A stretch of DNA of 64,000 nt from Micromonospora sp. CCTCC AA 2012012 (GCF_040499845.1 NZ_CP159342.1:4402001-4466000); one strand, 5' to 3'; counted from the stretch's first letter, positions 44,627 through 55,899 are shown. Program-made: numbers and translations. The notes: generated by a model from the letters alone, not told the origin.

Positions 44627-45907
44627 TCAGCCGATCCGCTCGATGACCAACGGGGTCGCCGCAGGGGCGTCCGGCGCGATCCGGACCGCCCGCTCCGCCT
44701 CGGCGAGCGCCGCCGGGATCCGGGCCGCGTGCTCGGCCCGCAGCTCGTACAGGGTCTCGCCGACCCGGACCCGGTCGCCGGGGCGCTTGTGCAGCACGAT
44801 CCCCGCCGGGATGCTCACCGGGTCCTCCTTGCGCGCCCGGCCCGCGCCGAGCCGCCAGGCGGCCACCCCGATCGCGTACGCGTCGACCTCGGCGACGAAG
44901 CCGTCCTCGGTCGCGCACACCACCTCGACCTCGTTGGCCGTCGGCATCGGGGCGTCCGGGTCACCGCCCTGCGCGCGGATCATCCGCCGCCAGGCGTCCA
45001 TCGCCCGGCCGTCGCGCAGCGCGGCCGCCGGGTCCGCGTCCGGCAGCCCGGCCGCGTCGAGCATCTCCCGGGCCAGCGCCACGGTCAGCTCCACCACGTC
45101 GGCGGGGCCGCCACCGGCCAGCACCTCGACCGACTCGGTCACCTCGACGGCGTTGCCGATCGCCAGGCCGAGCGGGGTCGACATGTCGGTCAGCAGGGCG
45201 ACCGTCCGCACGCCGTGCGCACCACCCAGCTCGACCATGGTCCGGGCCAGCTCGCGGGCGTCGTCGACGGACTTCATGAACGCGCCGGAGCCGACCTTCA
45301 CGTCGAGCACCAGCGCACCCGTGCCCTCGGCGATCTTCTTGCTCATGATCGAGCTGGCGATCAGCGGGATCGCCTCGACGGTGCCGGTGACGTCGCGCAG
45401 CGCGTACAGCTTGCGGTCGGCCGGGGCCAGTCCCTCGCCGGCCGCGCAGATCACCGCGCCCACGTCCCGGAGCTGAGCGATGAACTCGTCGTTGCTCAGC
45501 GCCGCCCGCCAGCCGGGGATCGACTCCAGCTTGTCCAGCGTGCCGCCGGTGTGACCGAGTCCGCGCCCACTCAGCTGCGGCACCGCGCCGCCGCACGCGG
45601 CGACCAGCGGGGTGAGCGGCAGGGTGATCTTGTCACCGACCCCGCCGGTGGAGTGCTTGTCCACGGTGGGCCGGGCCACGGACGACAGGTCCAGTCGCTC
45701 CCCGCTGGCGATCATCGCGGCGGTCCACCGGGCGATCTCCGGGCCGGTCATGCCGCGCAGCAGGATCGCCATGGCCAGCGCCGACATCTGCTCGTCGGCC
45801 ACCAGCCCCTTCGTGTACGCGTCGACCACCCAGTCGATCTGGCCGTCGGAGAGCACCCCGCCGTCCCGCTTCGCCCGAATGACATCAACCGCCGTGAAAG
45901 CACTCAC
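44627..45907 (-). CDS. deoA: Thymidine phosphorylase
   Basis: The product (426 residues from GTG 45907) has the pyrimidine nucleoside phosphorylase signatures: SALAMAILLRGM, the conserved KHSTGGVGDK phosphate loop, SGRGLGHTGGTLDKLESIPG, and the DVKVGSGAFM segment. It cleaves thymidine and deoxyuridine to the base and deoxyribose 1-phosphate, feeding deoC. The family normally begins SAFTAVDVIR, which favours GTG 45907; ATG 45925 and a further start at 45946 would add 6 or 13 residues. It follows cdd with a large hairpin between them. Confidence 0.94.
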   Translation of the reverse strand: MSAFTAVDVIRAKRDGGVLSDGQIDWVVDAYTKGLVADEQMSALAMAILLRGMTGPEIARWTAAMIASGERLDLSSVARPTVDKHSTGGVGDKITLPLTPLVAACGGAVPQLSGRGLGHTGGTLDKLESIPGWRAALSNDEFIAQLRDVGAVICAAGEGLAPADRKLYALRDVTGTVEAIPLIASSIMSKKIAEGTGALVLDVKVGSGAFMKSVDDARELARTMVELGGAHGVRTVALLTDMSTPLGLAIGNAVEVTESVEVLAGGGPADVVELTVALAREMLDAAGLPDADPAAALRDGRAMDAWRRMIRAQGGDPDAPMPTANEVEVVCATEDGFVAEVDAYAIGVAAWRLGAGRARKEDPVSIPAGIVLHKRPGDRVRVGETLYELRAEHAARIPAALAEAERAVRIAPDAPAATPLVIERIG

Positions 45908-45971
45908 CTTTGAGTTCCCATCCATAATCGCGTCGATCGCCGGCATGCCTCACCGCGACCGTGCCCACCGA

Positions 45972-46045
45972 GGGATCGGGCCGACCGTCCCCGGCGGAGG
46001 GATCAAGCCTGACCGCCCGGAGCCGGGGACGGTCGGCCCGATCCC
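45972..46045. terminator. 24-bp perfect stem between cdd and deoA
   Basis: GGGATCGGGCCGACCGTCCC... (45972-45995) is exactly complementary to 46022-46045, with a 26-nt loop. It begins 6 nt after the cdd stop on the minus strand and lies 65 nt before deoA. It may end the transporter-cdd transcript or partly shield it. Confidence 0.75.
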
Positions 46046-46051
46046 CCAAGC

Positions 46052-46756
46052 TCAACCACCCCAACGAGCAGGGATCTCCAGCGGCGGCTCACCCTCACCG
46101 GCCCAGAAGATCGTGCCCGACGCGTCGACCACCACCACCCGGGGCGTACGGGCCAGTCCCCAGGTGATCGCCGCGGCCGGGTCGCCCCAGGTGGGGCCCT
46201 CCTCCAGGACACCGGTCTCGGCGTCCTCGGTGTCCCCGGCCGACCGCTCCCAGTACGCCGTCCAGACCTGCTGCCCGGCGGCCAGGTCGGGGTGGACGAA
46301 GACGCTGCCCCGGCCACGCCAGGCGGCCAGCCGGTCCGGCACCACCGGCACCGGGGTCTCGCCGACCACCGCCTCCAGGTCGGCGACGTCGAACGCGTGC
46401 GGCAGCAGCTCCGCCATCCGCAGCGGTCCGCCCTTCGCCTCGACCAGGCACTCCGGGCCGCCGTTCTCCCAGAGCAGCTGCCGGCAGCGACCGCACGGCA
46501 TGAGCGGCTCACCGGTGGCGTCGACGCAGGACATGGCGACCAGCCGACCGCCCCCGGTGGCGTGCAGCGAGGAGACCACCCCGCACTCGGCGCAGAGGGT
46601 GACGCCGTAGCCGGCGTTCTCCACGTTGCAGCCGACCACGATCCGGCCGTCGTCGACCAGGGCGGCCGCCCCGACGGGGAACTTCGAGTACGGCACGTAC
46701 GCGTGCCGCATCACCTCGGTGGCGGCGGCCCGCAGCCGCTCCCAGTCGATCTCCAT
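46052..46756 (-). CDS. cdd: Cytidine deaminase with C-terminal extension
   Basis: The 234-residue protein has the tetrameric cytidine deaminase core (1-130), with zinc motif CAEC (C55, E57) and PCGRC (C88, C91). It converts cytidine and deoxycytidine to uridines. Family members usually stop near 130 residues; here about 100 extra residues follow, with segments SVFVHPDLAAGQQVWTA and TPRVVVVDASGTIFWAGEGE that suggest a small beta-rich domain I do not recognise. ATG 46756 is used because earlier starts are inside the permease gene region. It is 15 bp after the second permease, so it belongs to the importer operon. Confidence 0.9.
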   Translation of the reverse strand: MEIDWERLRAAATEVMRHAYVPYSKFPVGAAALVDDGRIVVGCNVENAGYGVTLCAECGVVSSLHATGGGRLVAMSCVDATGEPLMPCGRCRQLLWENGGPECLVEAKGGPLRMAELLPHAFDVADLEAVVGETPVPVVPDRLAAWRGRGSVFVHPDLAAGQQVWTAYWERSAGDTEDAETGVLEEGPTWGDPAAAITWGLARTPRVVVVDASGTIFWAGEGEPPLEIPARWGG

Positions 46757-46770
46757 GTCGCTCACCCCCG

Positions 46771-48051
46771 TCAGCCCTTGATGTACGGCTTGCCGTCCGC
46801 GGCCGGCGCCCGGACCCGGCCGACCAGACCGGCCACCGCCAGGATCGTCGCCAGGTAGGGCAGCATCGCCAGGAACTGGCTGGGGATGCCGCTGCCGATC
46901 GCGCCGAGGTACGTGGCGAGCTGGTCGGCGAAGCCGAAGAAGAGCGCCGCGAGCAGGGCGCCCGTCGGGCTCCACCGGCCGAAGATCAGCGCGGCCAGGG
47001 CGATGAAGCCCTTACCGCCGATCATGTTCTTGGTGAACGAGTAGAGCGCCAGGGTGTACGACGCGCCGCCGATGCCGGCGACCACGCCCGCCATCAGCAC
47101 GTTCCGGTAGCGCAGCCGGAGCACCTTGACGCCGAGCGTGTCGGCGGCGGTCGGGTGCTCGCCGACCGAGCGGGTCCGCAGGCCCCACCGGGTGCGGAAC
47201 AGCGCGATGTGGATGACCAGCACCAGCAGCAGGCCGAGATAGAGGAAGATGTTGCCCCGGAACAGCGCCGGCCCGATCAGCGGGATGTCCTTCAGCAGCG
47301 GGATCTCCCAGTTGGAGAAGCGCGGTGCGCTGTTGTACTTCGTCGCGTCGGTCTGCATCAACCGCTCGTAGAGGAAGCCGGTGACACCGACCGCCAGCAG
47401 GTTCAGCACGATGCCCATGACCACCTGGTCGACCAGGTAGCGGATGGCGAAGACGGCCAGCAGCAGCGAGATGAACGCGCCGCCGATCGCCGCGGCGACC
47501 AGGCCGACCCAGACGTTGCCGGAGAGGCTGCCGAAGAGCGCGCCGCTGAAGGCGCCCATCAGCAGCTGTCCCTCGATGGCCACGTTCACCACGCCGGAGC
47601 GTTCGCAGAGCACGCCGGCCAGCGCACCGAAGATCAACGGCAGGGCCAGGACGAAGGTGCCCCGGATGATGTTGACCAGGGGCATGAAGTTACGCCCGGC
47701 GGGGGCGGCGGAGACCTGCCAGCACAGGAAGCTCAGCACGAAGGCGACCAGCCCGACGCCGAGCAGCACGGTGAACCAGCGCTTCGGCACCCCGGCGAGC
47801 AGGGCCGCACCGGCGACGGCGGCGATGATGCCGAAGCCGATCGCGCCGATCGTGCCGTTGATCTCCAGTGCCGCGCCGCCCTCGGTCTCGCTGAGGGTGA
47901 AGCGGGCCGCCTGGCCGGTGGCGAGCGCCCCGAAGAGCACGGCGGCGAGCACGCCCAGCGCCAGCAGGACCGCCCCGACCTTGCGGGTACGCGTCCAGAA
48001 GCCCTCGTCGACCGTCGCGACGGCGACGTCGGGGACAGCGGTGGTGGACAT
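46771..48051 (-). CDS. Nucleoside ABC transporter permease (YufQ/NupQ-like)
   Basis: The 426-residue membrane protein belongs to the branched-chain-amino-acid/ribose permease superfamily. The nucleoside-permease motif region NIIRGTFVLALPLIFGALAG...SGVVNVAIEGQLLMGAF is present near residues 130-180. There are about ten membrane helices, including an N-terminal block (about 25-115) that adds extra helices. It would pair with the other permease and the duplex ATPase to import nucleosides. It lies 4 bp after the partner permease. The cdd gene follows. Confidence 0.9.
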   Translation of the reverse strand: MSTTAVPDVAVATVDEGFWTRTRKVGAVLLALGVLAAVLFGALATGQAARFTLSETEGGAALEINGTIGAIGFGIIAAVAGAALLAGVPKRWFTVLLGVGLVAFVLSFLCWQVSAAPAGRNFMPLVNIIRGTFVLALPLIFGALAGVLCERSGVVNVAIEGQLLMGAFSGALFGSLSGNVWVGLVAAAIGGAFISLLLAVFAIRYLVDQVVMGIVLNLLAVGVTGFLYERLMQTDATKYNSAPRFSNWEIPLLKDIPLIGPALFRGNIFLYLGLLLVLVIHIALFRTRWGLRTRSVGEHPTAADTLGVKVLRLRYRNVLMAGVVAGIGGASYTLALYSFTKNMIGGKGFIALAALIFGRWSPTGALLAALFFGFADQLATYLGAIGSGIPSQFLAMLPYLATILAVAGLVGRVRAPAADGKPYIKG

Positions 48052-48055
48052 CGCC

Positions 48056-49383
48056 TTACCAGCCCTTCGCCAGGCTCGTCTGCAACCGGGCGGCGCGGGC
48101 GGCCCGGAGCTGGAAGATCGCCTTCACCAGGGCCGGTGCGGCGATGAAGATGACGATCAGCGCCTGGAGCACGGTGACCAGCTCCAGCGAGATCCCCGAG
48201 TACGACTGCATCCGGTTGCCGCCGGCCTGGAGCGCGCCGAAGAGCAGCGCCGCGAGCAGCACGCCCCACGGCTTCACCCGGCCGAGCAGCGCCACCAGGA
48301 TGCCGTCGAAGCCGATCTGCGCGACGACCTGCGGGGTCAGCGCGTCGGCGGTCGAGCCGAGCACCATGTTCGAGCCGCCGAGGCCGGCCAGCAGGCCCGC
48401 GATCACCATGATCAGGACGTACGTCCGGGTGACGCTGATGCCCGCGGTCCGCGCGGCGTCCGGGTTGGCGCCGACCGCCCGCAGCTCGAAGCCGAGCGTG
48501 GAACGGTTGAGCAGCCAGGCGACGAACCAGGTGGCCAGCACCGCGAGCAGGATGCCGGCGTGTACCCGCAGGTCGGACCCGAGGATCCGGGGCAGCTGGG
48601 CGGAGGACTCGACCGGCTTGCTGATCGCGTCGGCGCGGTTCGGGTTCTGCACCCCGTTCTGGACGATGATCCAGGACAGGAAGTAGACCGCCACGTAGTT
48701 GAGCATGATCGTGTTGATCACCTCGTGGGCACCGGTGCGCGCCTTGAGGATGCCCGGGATGAAGCCCCAGATCGCACCGCCGACCGCGCCGGCGAGCAGC
48801 GCGACGAGCAGGTGCAGCCCCGGGGGCAGCGGGAACGCGAAGCCGGCGACCGCGGCCAGGATGACGCCGATGGTGGCCTGACCCTGGGCGCCGATGTTGA
48901 ACAGGCCGCCGCGGAAGGCCAGCGCCACCGACAGACCGGTGAAGACCAGCGGCGCGGCGTAGGTGAGGGTCTCCGAGATCGGGCTCAGCGCCGCGCTGAA
49001 CCCGGACGCCTCCGGGTCGAAGATGGCGCCCTTGAAGAGGTTCGCGTACGCCTCGCTGACCACCGTCCAGCTGGAGTTCAGCGCGTCCGCCGGGCGGGCG
49101 GTGATGTAGCTGTAGGTGGCCAGCACCTCCGGGTCCGACACGATGATCAGCACCGCGCCGATCACCATCGCCAGCACCAGCGCGAGCAGCGTGACGGTGA
49201 CCGTGTTGGCGGCCCAGAGGTTGTCCACGAAGAGCCGGCCCAGCGAGGGGCGGGGCTGCTCGTCGGGGCGCTTCGGGGCGGTCATCGTCGCGGCGCGGTC
49301 GGTGCCGCCACCCGCGCTCTCCGCCACCTGCGCCTCGGTCGCCGGCTCCTTGTCCGGCGAGCCGGACACCGGGTTGGGGTTGC

Positions 49384-49387
<4 letters not shown>
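48056..49387 (-). CDS. Nucleoside ABC transporter permease (NupP/YufP-like)
   Basis: The 443-residue permease has a disordered, charged N-terminal tail of about 50 residues before the first helix, then about nine helices and the family segment [26 protein letters not shown] (about 175-200). Its stop and the ATPase gene are coupled: the ATG overlaps the ATPase stop (ATGA-type, 4 bp). Together with the neighbour at 46771 it forms the heterodimeric channel of a BMP-type nucleoside importer. Confidence 0.9.
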
Positions 49388-50955
<1,568 letters not shown>

Positions 50956-51159
50956 CGCAACCTCCTGGAGTGCGAGCGAGGGTGTGCAGCGTAGCCGCTG
51001 CCTGGCCGGCCTCCCGGGGCGGGCCGGCCGAGGGGTGGAGCGGATCGGCCGCCCCGGCGGTCGCGGGTCTCCCCACGTACGCCGGAGCGGCCGATCGTCA
51101 TGCCTGGTGCCCGCCGGCCCCCGCTGCCGATGTTTCCACCGCGAGGGCCGGACGGAGGG

Positions 51160-52248
51160 TCACTTGGACGGCTGGGCCTTCGAGGTGACCGTGATGGTGC
51201 CGGCGGAGATGTCCGCCTTCAGCTTCTCGACCTCGGCCTTGAGGTCCGCGGGGACCTTGCTGTCGAAGTCGTGGTACGGGGCGATCGAGACACCGTTGTT
51301 CGCCAGGGTGCCGACGAAGCCGGGCTTCGCCTGGAGCTTCTCGCCACCGGCGGCCTTGAGCACGGCCTCCTTGACGGCGTCCTGGATGTTCTTGACGACC
51401 GTGGTCAGCAGCGCCGGGCAGTTCGGGGTGCTCTTGCAGCCGTCGGTGTCGACCCAGACCACCGAGTACTTGCCACCCGAGGCCTGCGCGGCGGCGGTGG
51501 TGCCGAGCCCGGCGCCACCGGCGACCGGCATGATGATGTCCGCGCCCTGGGCGACCAGGGTGTCGGAGACCTTCTTGCCCTCGTCCTGCTTGGCGAAGTC
51601 GTTGGTGAAGGAACCCTTCTGGGTCGCCTTGTCCCAACCGAGCACCTGGACGTTCTTGCTCTTGGCCTTGTTGTAGTACGCCACGCCGTCGGCGAAGCCG
51701 TCCATGAAGATGGTCACCGGCGGGATCGGCAGACCGCCGTAGGTGCCCACCTTGCCGGTCTTGCTCATCCCGGCGGCCAGGTAGCCGGCCTGGAAGGCGG
51801 CCTGCGCGGTGTCGAACTGCATCGGGTAGATGTTGTCCACACCCGGGTTGGCGTCGACGATGCCGAACTGCTGGTCCGGCTTCGCGGCGGCGGCCTTCTT
51901 GGTGGCGTCCTGCATCAGGCCACCGACGGCCAGGATGAAGTCGCACTTCTGGTTGACGAACCCGGTCAGGTTGACCTCGTAGTCCGCCTCGGCCTTCGAC
52001 GCGACGTACTTGATGTCGATGTTGTCGTTCTGCTTCTTCGCCTCCTGGAGACCAGCCCAGGCGGAGGTGTTGAACGACTTGTCGTCGATGCCGCCGACGT
52101 CGGTCACCATGCAGGCGCTGTACTTCTTGCCGCCGTTGCCACCGGCGTTCTTGTCGTCCTTGGGGGCCTCACCACACGCGGCGGCGCCCAGCACGAGCCC
52201 ACCCGCCACGAAGGCGGAGGCGATCCGCATCCCACGCACAGAGCGCAA
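51160..52248 (-). CDS. BMP-family nucleoside-binding lipoprotein
   Basis: The 362-residue protein has a signal peptide with lipobox GAAAC (Cys about 26), then the BMP/PnrA fold: MVTDVGGIDDKSFNTSAWAGL, the middle FGIVDANPGVDNIYPMQFDTAQAAFQAGYLAAGM, and ADIIMPVAGGAGLGTTAAA. BMP proteins deliver nucleosides to the ATPase/permease set encoded just downstream. TTG 52248 is chosen because AAGGAG stands 5 nt upstream; ATG 52230 would give a shorter signal. The intergenic region to the ATPase (204 bp) shows no clear terminator. Confidence 0.93.
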   Translation of the reverse strand: MRSVRGMRIASAFVAGGLVLGAAACGEAPKDDKNAGGNGGKKYSACMVTDVGGIDDKSFNTSAWAGLQEAKKQNDNIDIKYVASKAEADYEVNLTGFVNQKCDFILAVGGLMQDATKKAAAAKPDQQFGIVDANPGVDNIYPMQFDTAQAAFQAGYLAAGMSKTGKVGTYGGLPIPPVTIFMDGFADGVAYYNKAKSKNVQVLGWDKATQKGSFTNDFAKQDEGKKVSDTLVAQGADIIMPVAGGAGLGTTAAAQASGGKYSVVWVDTDGCKSTPNCPALLTTVVKNIQDAVKEAVLKAAGGEKLQAKPGFVGTLANNGVSIAPYHDFDSKVPADLKAEVEKLKADISAGTITVTSKAQPSK

Positions 52249-52507
52249 GACGTCTCCTTCCCATTGCACACCGCGTTCACCGCGGTGGCAGCCCTTGAGC
52301 CGGCCTGCCCTGCGCCGCCGGCGTCCCACGTTACGGACGGGAGCGTACGCCCGCGCCCACCCACCGGCCGCCAATCGTGCACGACTGTTGAGTGCCTGTT
52401 ACCCCTACGTAACCCTTGGGTGGGGCAGATCACTTTTCGTGTCGCACTCGTTGCGCCGAGGGTGTCGCGAACGTCCGTTTCCCGCCGCCTTTCCCCTGGT
52501 CGGAAGG
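52249..52507. promoter_or_regulatory. Promoter region of the nucleoside importer with GTTAC-N6-GTAAC dyad
   Basis: The region holds the perfect dyad GTTACCCCTACGTAAC (52398-52413), about 150 nt upstream of the BMP start. It is a likely operator. No gene is seen. Confidence 0.45.
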
Positions 52508-52858
52508 CTAGCGCCAGAAGACCGCCACGGCCGCGTTGACCAGGGTCAACCCGATGATGGCGAGGAAGTGGCCGCGGGCGACGGACTCCCGCTTACGCGA
52601 GAAGAAGACCATGACAAAGATGAGCAGGGCGAGCACCAACTTGGTAACAAGTTTGGCGGGCGCCGGCTCGTCGCCGTCCCGCAGCGGCGCGGCGAGGCCC
52701 AGGCCGGTCAGCAGACCGATCACCGAGCCCCAGAGCATGGCCGCGTTGATCCGCAGCCGACCGCTGACGTACTGGGCGATCGAGCCGCCGAGCAGCAGCG
52801 CGAACCCGATCAGATGGACATAGAGAAGTACCAGCCGGAGAGCTTCCACGCCGGCCAT
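52508..52858 (-). CDS. Small integral membrane protein of unknown function
   Basis: The 116-residue protein has four predicted helices (about 6-27, 38-57, 70-86, 95-114), with a short acidic loop LRDGDEPAP and a basic FFSRKRESVARGHF. It resembles uncharacterised actinobacterial four-helix proteins. No active-site motif is seen. It follows the GH13 gene but is separated by a terminator hairpin, so it is probably transcribed on its own. Confidence 0.75.
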   Translation of the reverse strand: MAGVEALRLVLLYVHLIGFALLLGGSIAQYVSGRLRINAAMLWGSVIGLLTGLGLAAPLRDGDEPAPAKLVTKLVLALLIFVMVFFSRKRESVARGHFLAIIGLTLVNAAVAVFWR

Positions 52859-52922
52859 CCTCCCCCATCAACGACGGGGTGTAGTAGCCGGCCCGCGGAG
52901 TGAGCCCATACCGTGACCGGCG

Positions 52923-52979
52923 GCGAACCCGGAACTGGTGGCCTCCCTAGCGACAGGAGGCCACCGGCTCACGGTTCGC
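52923..52979 (-). terminator. Nested terminator hairpin after the amylase gene
   Basis: GGTGGCCTCC (52937-52946) pairs with GGAGGCCACC (52956-52965), and GCGAACC (52923-52929) with GGTTCGC (52973-52979) around it, 18 nt after the GH13 stop. Confidence 0.7.
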
Positions 52980-52997
52980 GCGCGATCTGGCGGGCGG

Positions 52998-54809
52998 TCA
53001 GCCCAGGCGCCAGACCTGGAAGGTGGGGCCGTCGGCGGGCAGCGCGACCGTGCCGTCGGCGTCGGGACGCAGGGCGGGCGCGCCGCCGTACACGTTCTCC
53101 CCCGCCGGGAGGCCGGCCAGCCGGACCGGGCTGCCGGCCGCCCGGCGGGCCAGCACCAGCACCGTGCCGGTCGGCGCCTCACGCAGGAAGACCAGGGTGT
53201 CCGCGTCGGCGTGCACCCAGCGCAGGCCACCGTGCCGCAGCGGCGGCTCGCCGCGCCGCAGCGCCAGCAGCGACCGGTACGCGTCGAACGTGCGCCGGTC
53301 CCAGCTCTCCGGCCGGTGCCACGGCATCGGGGTACGCGAGCCCTCCCCGTTGGTGCCGGTCAGCCCCAGCTCGTCACCGGCGAAGACGACCGGGGTGCCC
53401 GGCATGGTGGCGAGCAGTCCGGCGGCCACCTCCTGCCGGGCGGCGTCGCCGACCACGGTCCGGATCCGGGCCGAGTCGTGCGAGCCGAGCAGCTGCCACG
53501 AGTGCACGTACGACCGCCAGGAGATCAGCGAACGGTAGGTGTTCATGGTGGCCAGCACCGCACCGGCGTCCCGCCGCCGGACCCCGCCCGGGGTGCCGAG
53601 GAAGTTCGGCACCGGGTCGTCGCCGTGCCGCAGCCAGGACCAGACCGGGTCGGTGAAGCCGACGTAGTTCATGGTGCCGTGCCAGCCGTCCCGGTCCAGG
53701 TCACCGGTGTGGTCGTGGCCGTGCTCGGCGAGCAGCAGCCCGTCGGCCCGGGTCTCGGCGACCACCTCGCGCAGCAGCCGCGCCACCTCGTGGGTGTACG
53801 CGTCCGCGCCCCGCCGGCCGGTCATGTTGGCCACGTCCACCCGCCAGCCGTCCAGCCCGTACGGGGGGCGCAGCCAGCGGCGCAGCAGCGAGTCCTCGGC
53901 GGTGGCGAAGCGCCGGCGCAGCTCGGCGCTGCCCCAGTTCAGCTTCGGCAGCGACTTGACACCGTTCCACGATTCGTAGTCCCCGCCGGCCAGGTCGAAG
54001 TAGTACAGCTCCCGCTCGGGGGCGTGCACGTCGGAGACCGCGGTGGTGAACCACTCGTGCGCGTCGCCGGTGTGGTTGCTGGTGATGTCGCCGAGCAGCC
54101 GCCAGCCCCGGGCCCGGACCGCGTCGGCGAGCCGGGCGAGGGCGGCGTCCCCGCCGAGCAGCGGGTCGACGGTGTCGAAGCTGGCCGCGTCGTACCGGTG
54201 GTTGGAGCGGGCCGGGAAGATCGGGGTGAGATAGACGGTGTTCACGCCGAGCCGGTCCAGGTGGTCCAGCTTCGCCGTGATGCCGTCCAGGTCACCGCCG
54301 TAGAACTGGTACGGGGTCTCCGGGCCACGCCCGATGACGGGGGTGTCCCAGTCGCAGGGGATGGCCCAGTCCGGCGCGGTCCGGCCGTCGGCGGCCGCGG
54401 AGCGGGCGAACCGGTCCGGGAAGATCTGGTAGATCACCGCGTCCCGGGCCCAGGCCGGCGGCGGGGCGTGGCTGACCAGCTTGAAGTCGCCGTTGTCGGG
54501 CACGTCGTGGTCGACCAGGCCGGCGGCGTTGAGCCAGCGGTAGCCCTTCGCGCCGCTGAGCATGAAGCGGTAGTTGCTGACCGGGTTGCGGACCTCGACG
54601 TCGGCCCGCCACCACACGTCGCCGCCCTCGGTGCGGTCGACGGTGGCCTCGGCGAAGTGCGGCTCGCCGTCGCCGGTGGTCCGGACGTGCACCTGGCGGA
54701 CGTCGGCGCCGGCCGGCACCCGGACGAAGACCGGGACGGTCAGGCCGAGCCGGGGTTCCTGCTCGGGGACGTAGGTGGCGGATCCGTCGTGGTGCGGCTG
54801 GAGGGACAT
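52998..54809 (-). CDS. GH13 cyclomaltodextrinase/neopullulanase-like alpha-glucan hydrolase
   Basis: The 603-residue protein has an N-terminal beta domain (1-115), then a GH13 barrel starting DAVIYQIFPDRFAR (about 123-136), as in cytoplasmic maltogenic amylases. Catalytic residues are the nucleophile in GWRVDVAN (D325), acid/base in LLLAEHGHD (E362) and LLGSHDSARI (D445). No signal peptide is present, so it would degrade imported maltodextrins in the cytoplasm. ATG 54809 has AAAGG upstream; the longer frame upstream is not supported. It follows malG after 190 bp and is probably part of the maltodextrin regulon. Confidence 0.92.
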   Translation of the reverse strand: MSLQPHHDGSATYVPEQEPRLGLTVPVFVRVPAGADVRQVHVRTTGDGEPHFAEATVDRTEGGDVWWRADVEVRNPVSNYRFMLSGAKGYRWLNAAGLVDHDVPDNGDFKLVSHAPPPAWARDAVIYQIFPDRFARSAAADGRTAPDWAIPCDWDTPVIGRGPETPYQFYGGDLDGITAKLDHLDRLGVNTVYLTPIFPARSNHRYDAASFDTVDPLLGGDAALARLADAVRARGWRLLGDITSNHTGDAHEWFTTAVSDVHAPERELYYFDLAGGDYESWNGVKSLPKLNWGSAELRRRFATAEDSLLRRWLRPPYGLDGWRVDVANMTGRRGADAYTHEVARLLREVVAETRADGLLLAEHGHDHTGDLDRDGWHGTMNYVGFTDPVWSWLRHGDDPVPNFLGTPGGVRRRDAGAVLATMNTYRSLISWRSYVHSWQLLGSHDSARIRTVVGDAARQEVAAGLLATMPGTPVVFAGDELGLTGTNGEGSRTPMPWHRPESWDRRTFDAYRSLLALRRGEPPLRHGGLRWVHADADTLVFLREAPTGTVLVLARRAAGSPVRLAGLPAGENVYGGAPALRPDADGTVALPADGPTFQVWRLG

Positions 54810-54999
54810 GGCGATGCCTTTCGCGTCGGTCGGACGGGGAGAGGAAGGGGACCGACCGTCGCGACCGGTCTCCCGGCCGCGACGGCCCAACCCGAAACTG
54901 CTCCGGTGTACGTCGTCCGACGCCCTTGCCGCAGCGTGCTCTTCCGGCGGAGTGGCACCACTCACCTCGCGTTGCGCGGGCGGTGGCCACCCCTCCGAT

Positions 55000-55899
55000 T
55001 CATCCCTTCACTGCTCCGGCGGTGAGGCCGGAGACGATGTAGCGCTGGAGGATCTGGAACACCAGCACCGTGGGGATGGCGGTGAGCAGGGTGCCCGCCG
55101 CGAACATCCCGAAGTTGTTGTTGCGTTCGCCGGCCACCAGGCCGAACATGCCGACCGCGAGGGTCTTCGAGTTCGGTTCGGTCAGGAAGACGTTGGCGAT
55201 GATGAACTCGTTGATCGAGCCGATGAAGGCGAGCAGCCCGGTCACCGCCAGGATCGGCGCCACCAGCGGCAGCATGATCCGGAAGAAGACCTGGACGTGC
55301 GAGGCCCCGTCCATCGTCGCCGACTCGTCCAGCTCCTTCGGCAGGGTGTCGAAGAAGCCCTTCATCAGCCAGGTGTTCGCGCCCAGCGCGCCACCCATGT
55401 AGAGCAGGAAGAGGCCCCACGGGGTGTTGAAGCCGATCGCCGGGTACAGGTCGGTGATCGTCGTGAAGATCAGGAAGATCGCCACGATGGCCAGGAACTG
55501 CGGGAACATCTGGATCAGCAGCAGCGTGAGCAGCCCGACCCGGCGGCCGGCGAAGCGCATCCGGGAGAACGCGTACGCCGCGAGCGAGGACAGGAAGATC
55601 GACGCGAAGCTGGCCACCCCCGCCAGGAGCAGCGAGTTGAGGAACCAGTGACCGAAGGCCGTCTTGTGGAAGAGGTTCGTGAAGTTCTCCACCGACGCCC
55701 CGGTCGGCAGCAGCTCCGTCGAGGAGAGCGTGCCGAGCGGGTTGAGCGCCGCGGAGATCACGAACAGGATCGGGAAGATGCTGAACGCCACCGCCACGAT
55801 CCCGACGAGGTGCCGCCAGCCCACCTGGGCGAACCAGCGGTTCTTCGACTTCCCGGTCGCGTTGCGGTTGGCGGTCGGGGCGTCCGCGTAGGTGGTCAC
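55000..55899 (-). CDS. malG: Maltodextrin ABC permease MalG
   Basis: The 299-residue permease has six helices and the EAA motif ELDESATMDGASHVQVFFRIMLP (about 205-227). Its sequence is of the MalG type (FSRMRFAGRR, LIQMFPQFLAIVAIF). GTG 55899 overlaps the malF stop (GTGA), with AGGAGGAGG 8 nt upstream. It forms the inner-membrane channel with MalF. No malK-type ATPase gene is in the window; a shared MsiK-like ATPase is likely. Confidence 0.93.
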   Translation of the reverse strand: MTTYADAPTANRNATGKSKNRWFAQVGWRHLVGIVAVAFSIFPILFVISAALNPLGTLSSTELLPTGASVENFTNLFHKTAFGHWFLNSLLLAGVASFASIFLSSLAAYAFSRMRFAGRRVGLLTLLLIQMFPQFLAIVAIFLIFTTITDLYPAIGFNTPWGLFLLYMGGALGANTWLMKGFFDTLPKELDESATMDGASHVQVFFRIMLPLVAPILAVTGLLAFIGSINEFIIANVFLTEPNSKTLAVGMFGLVAGERNNNFGMFAAGTLLTAIPTVLVFQILQRYIVSGLTAGAVKG

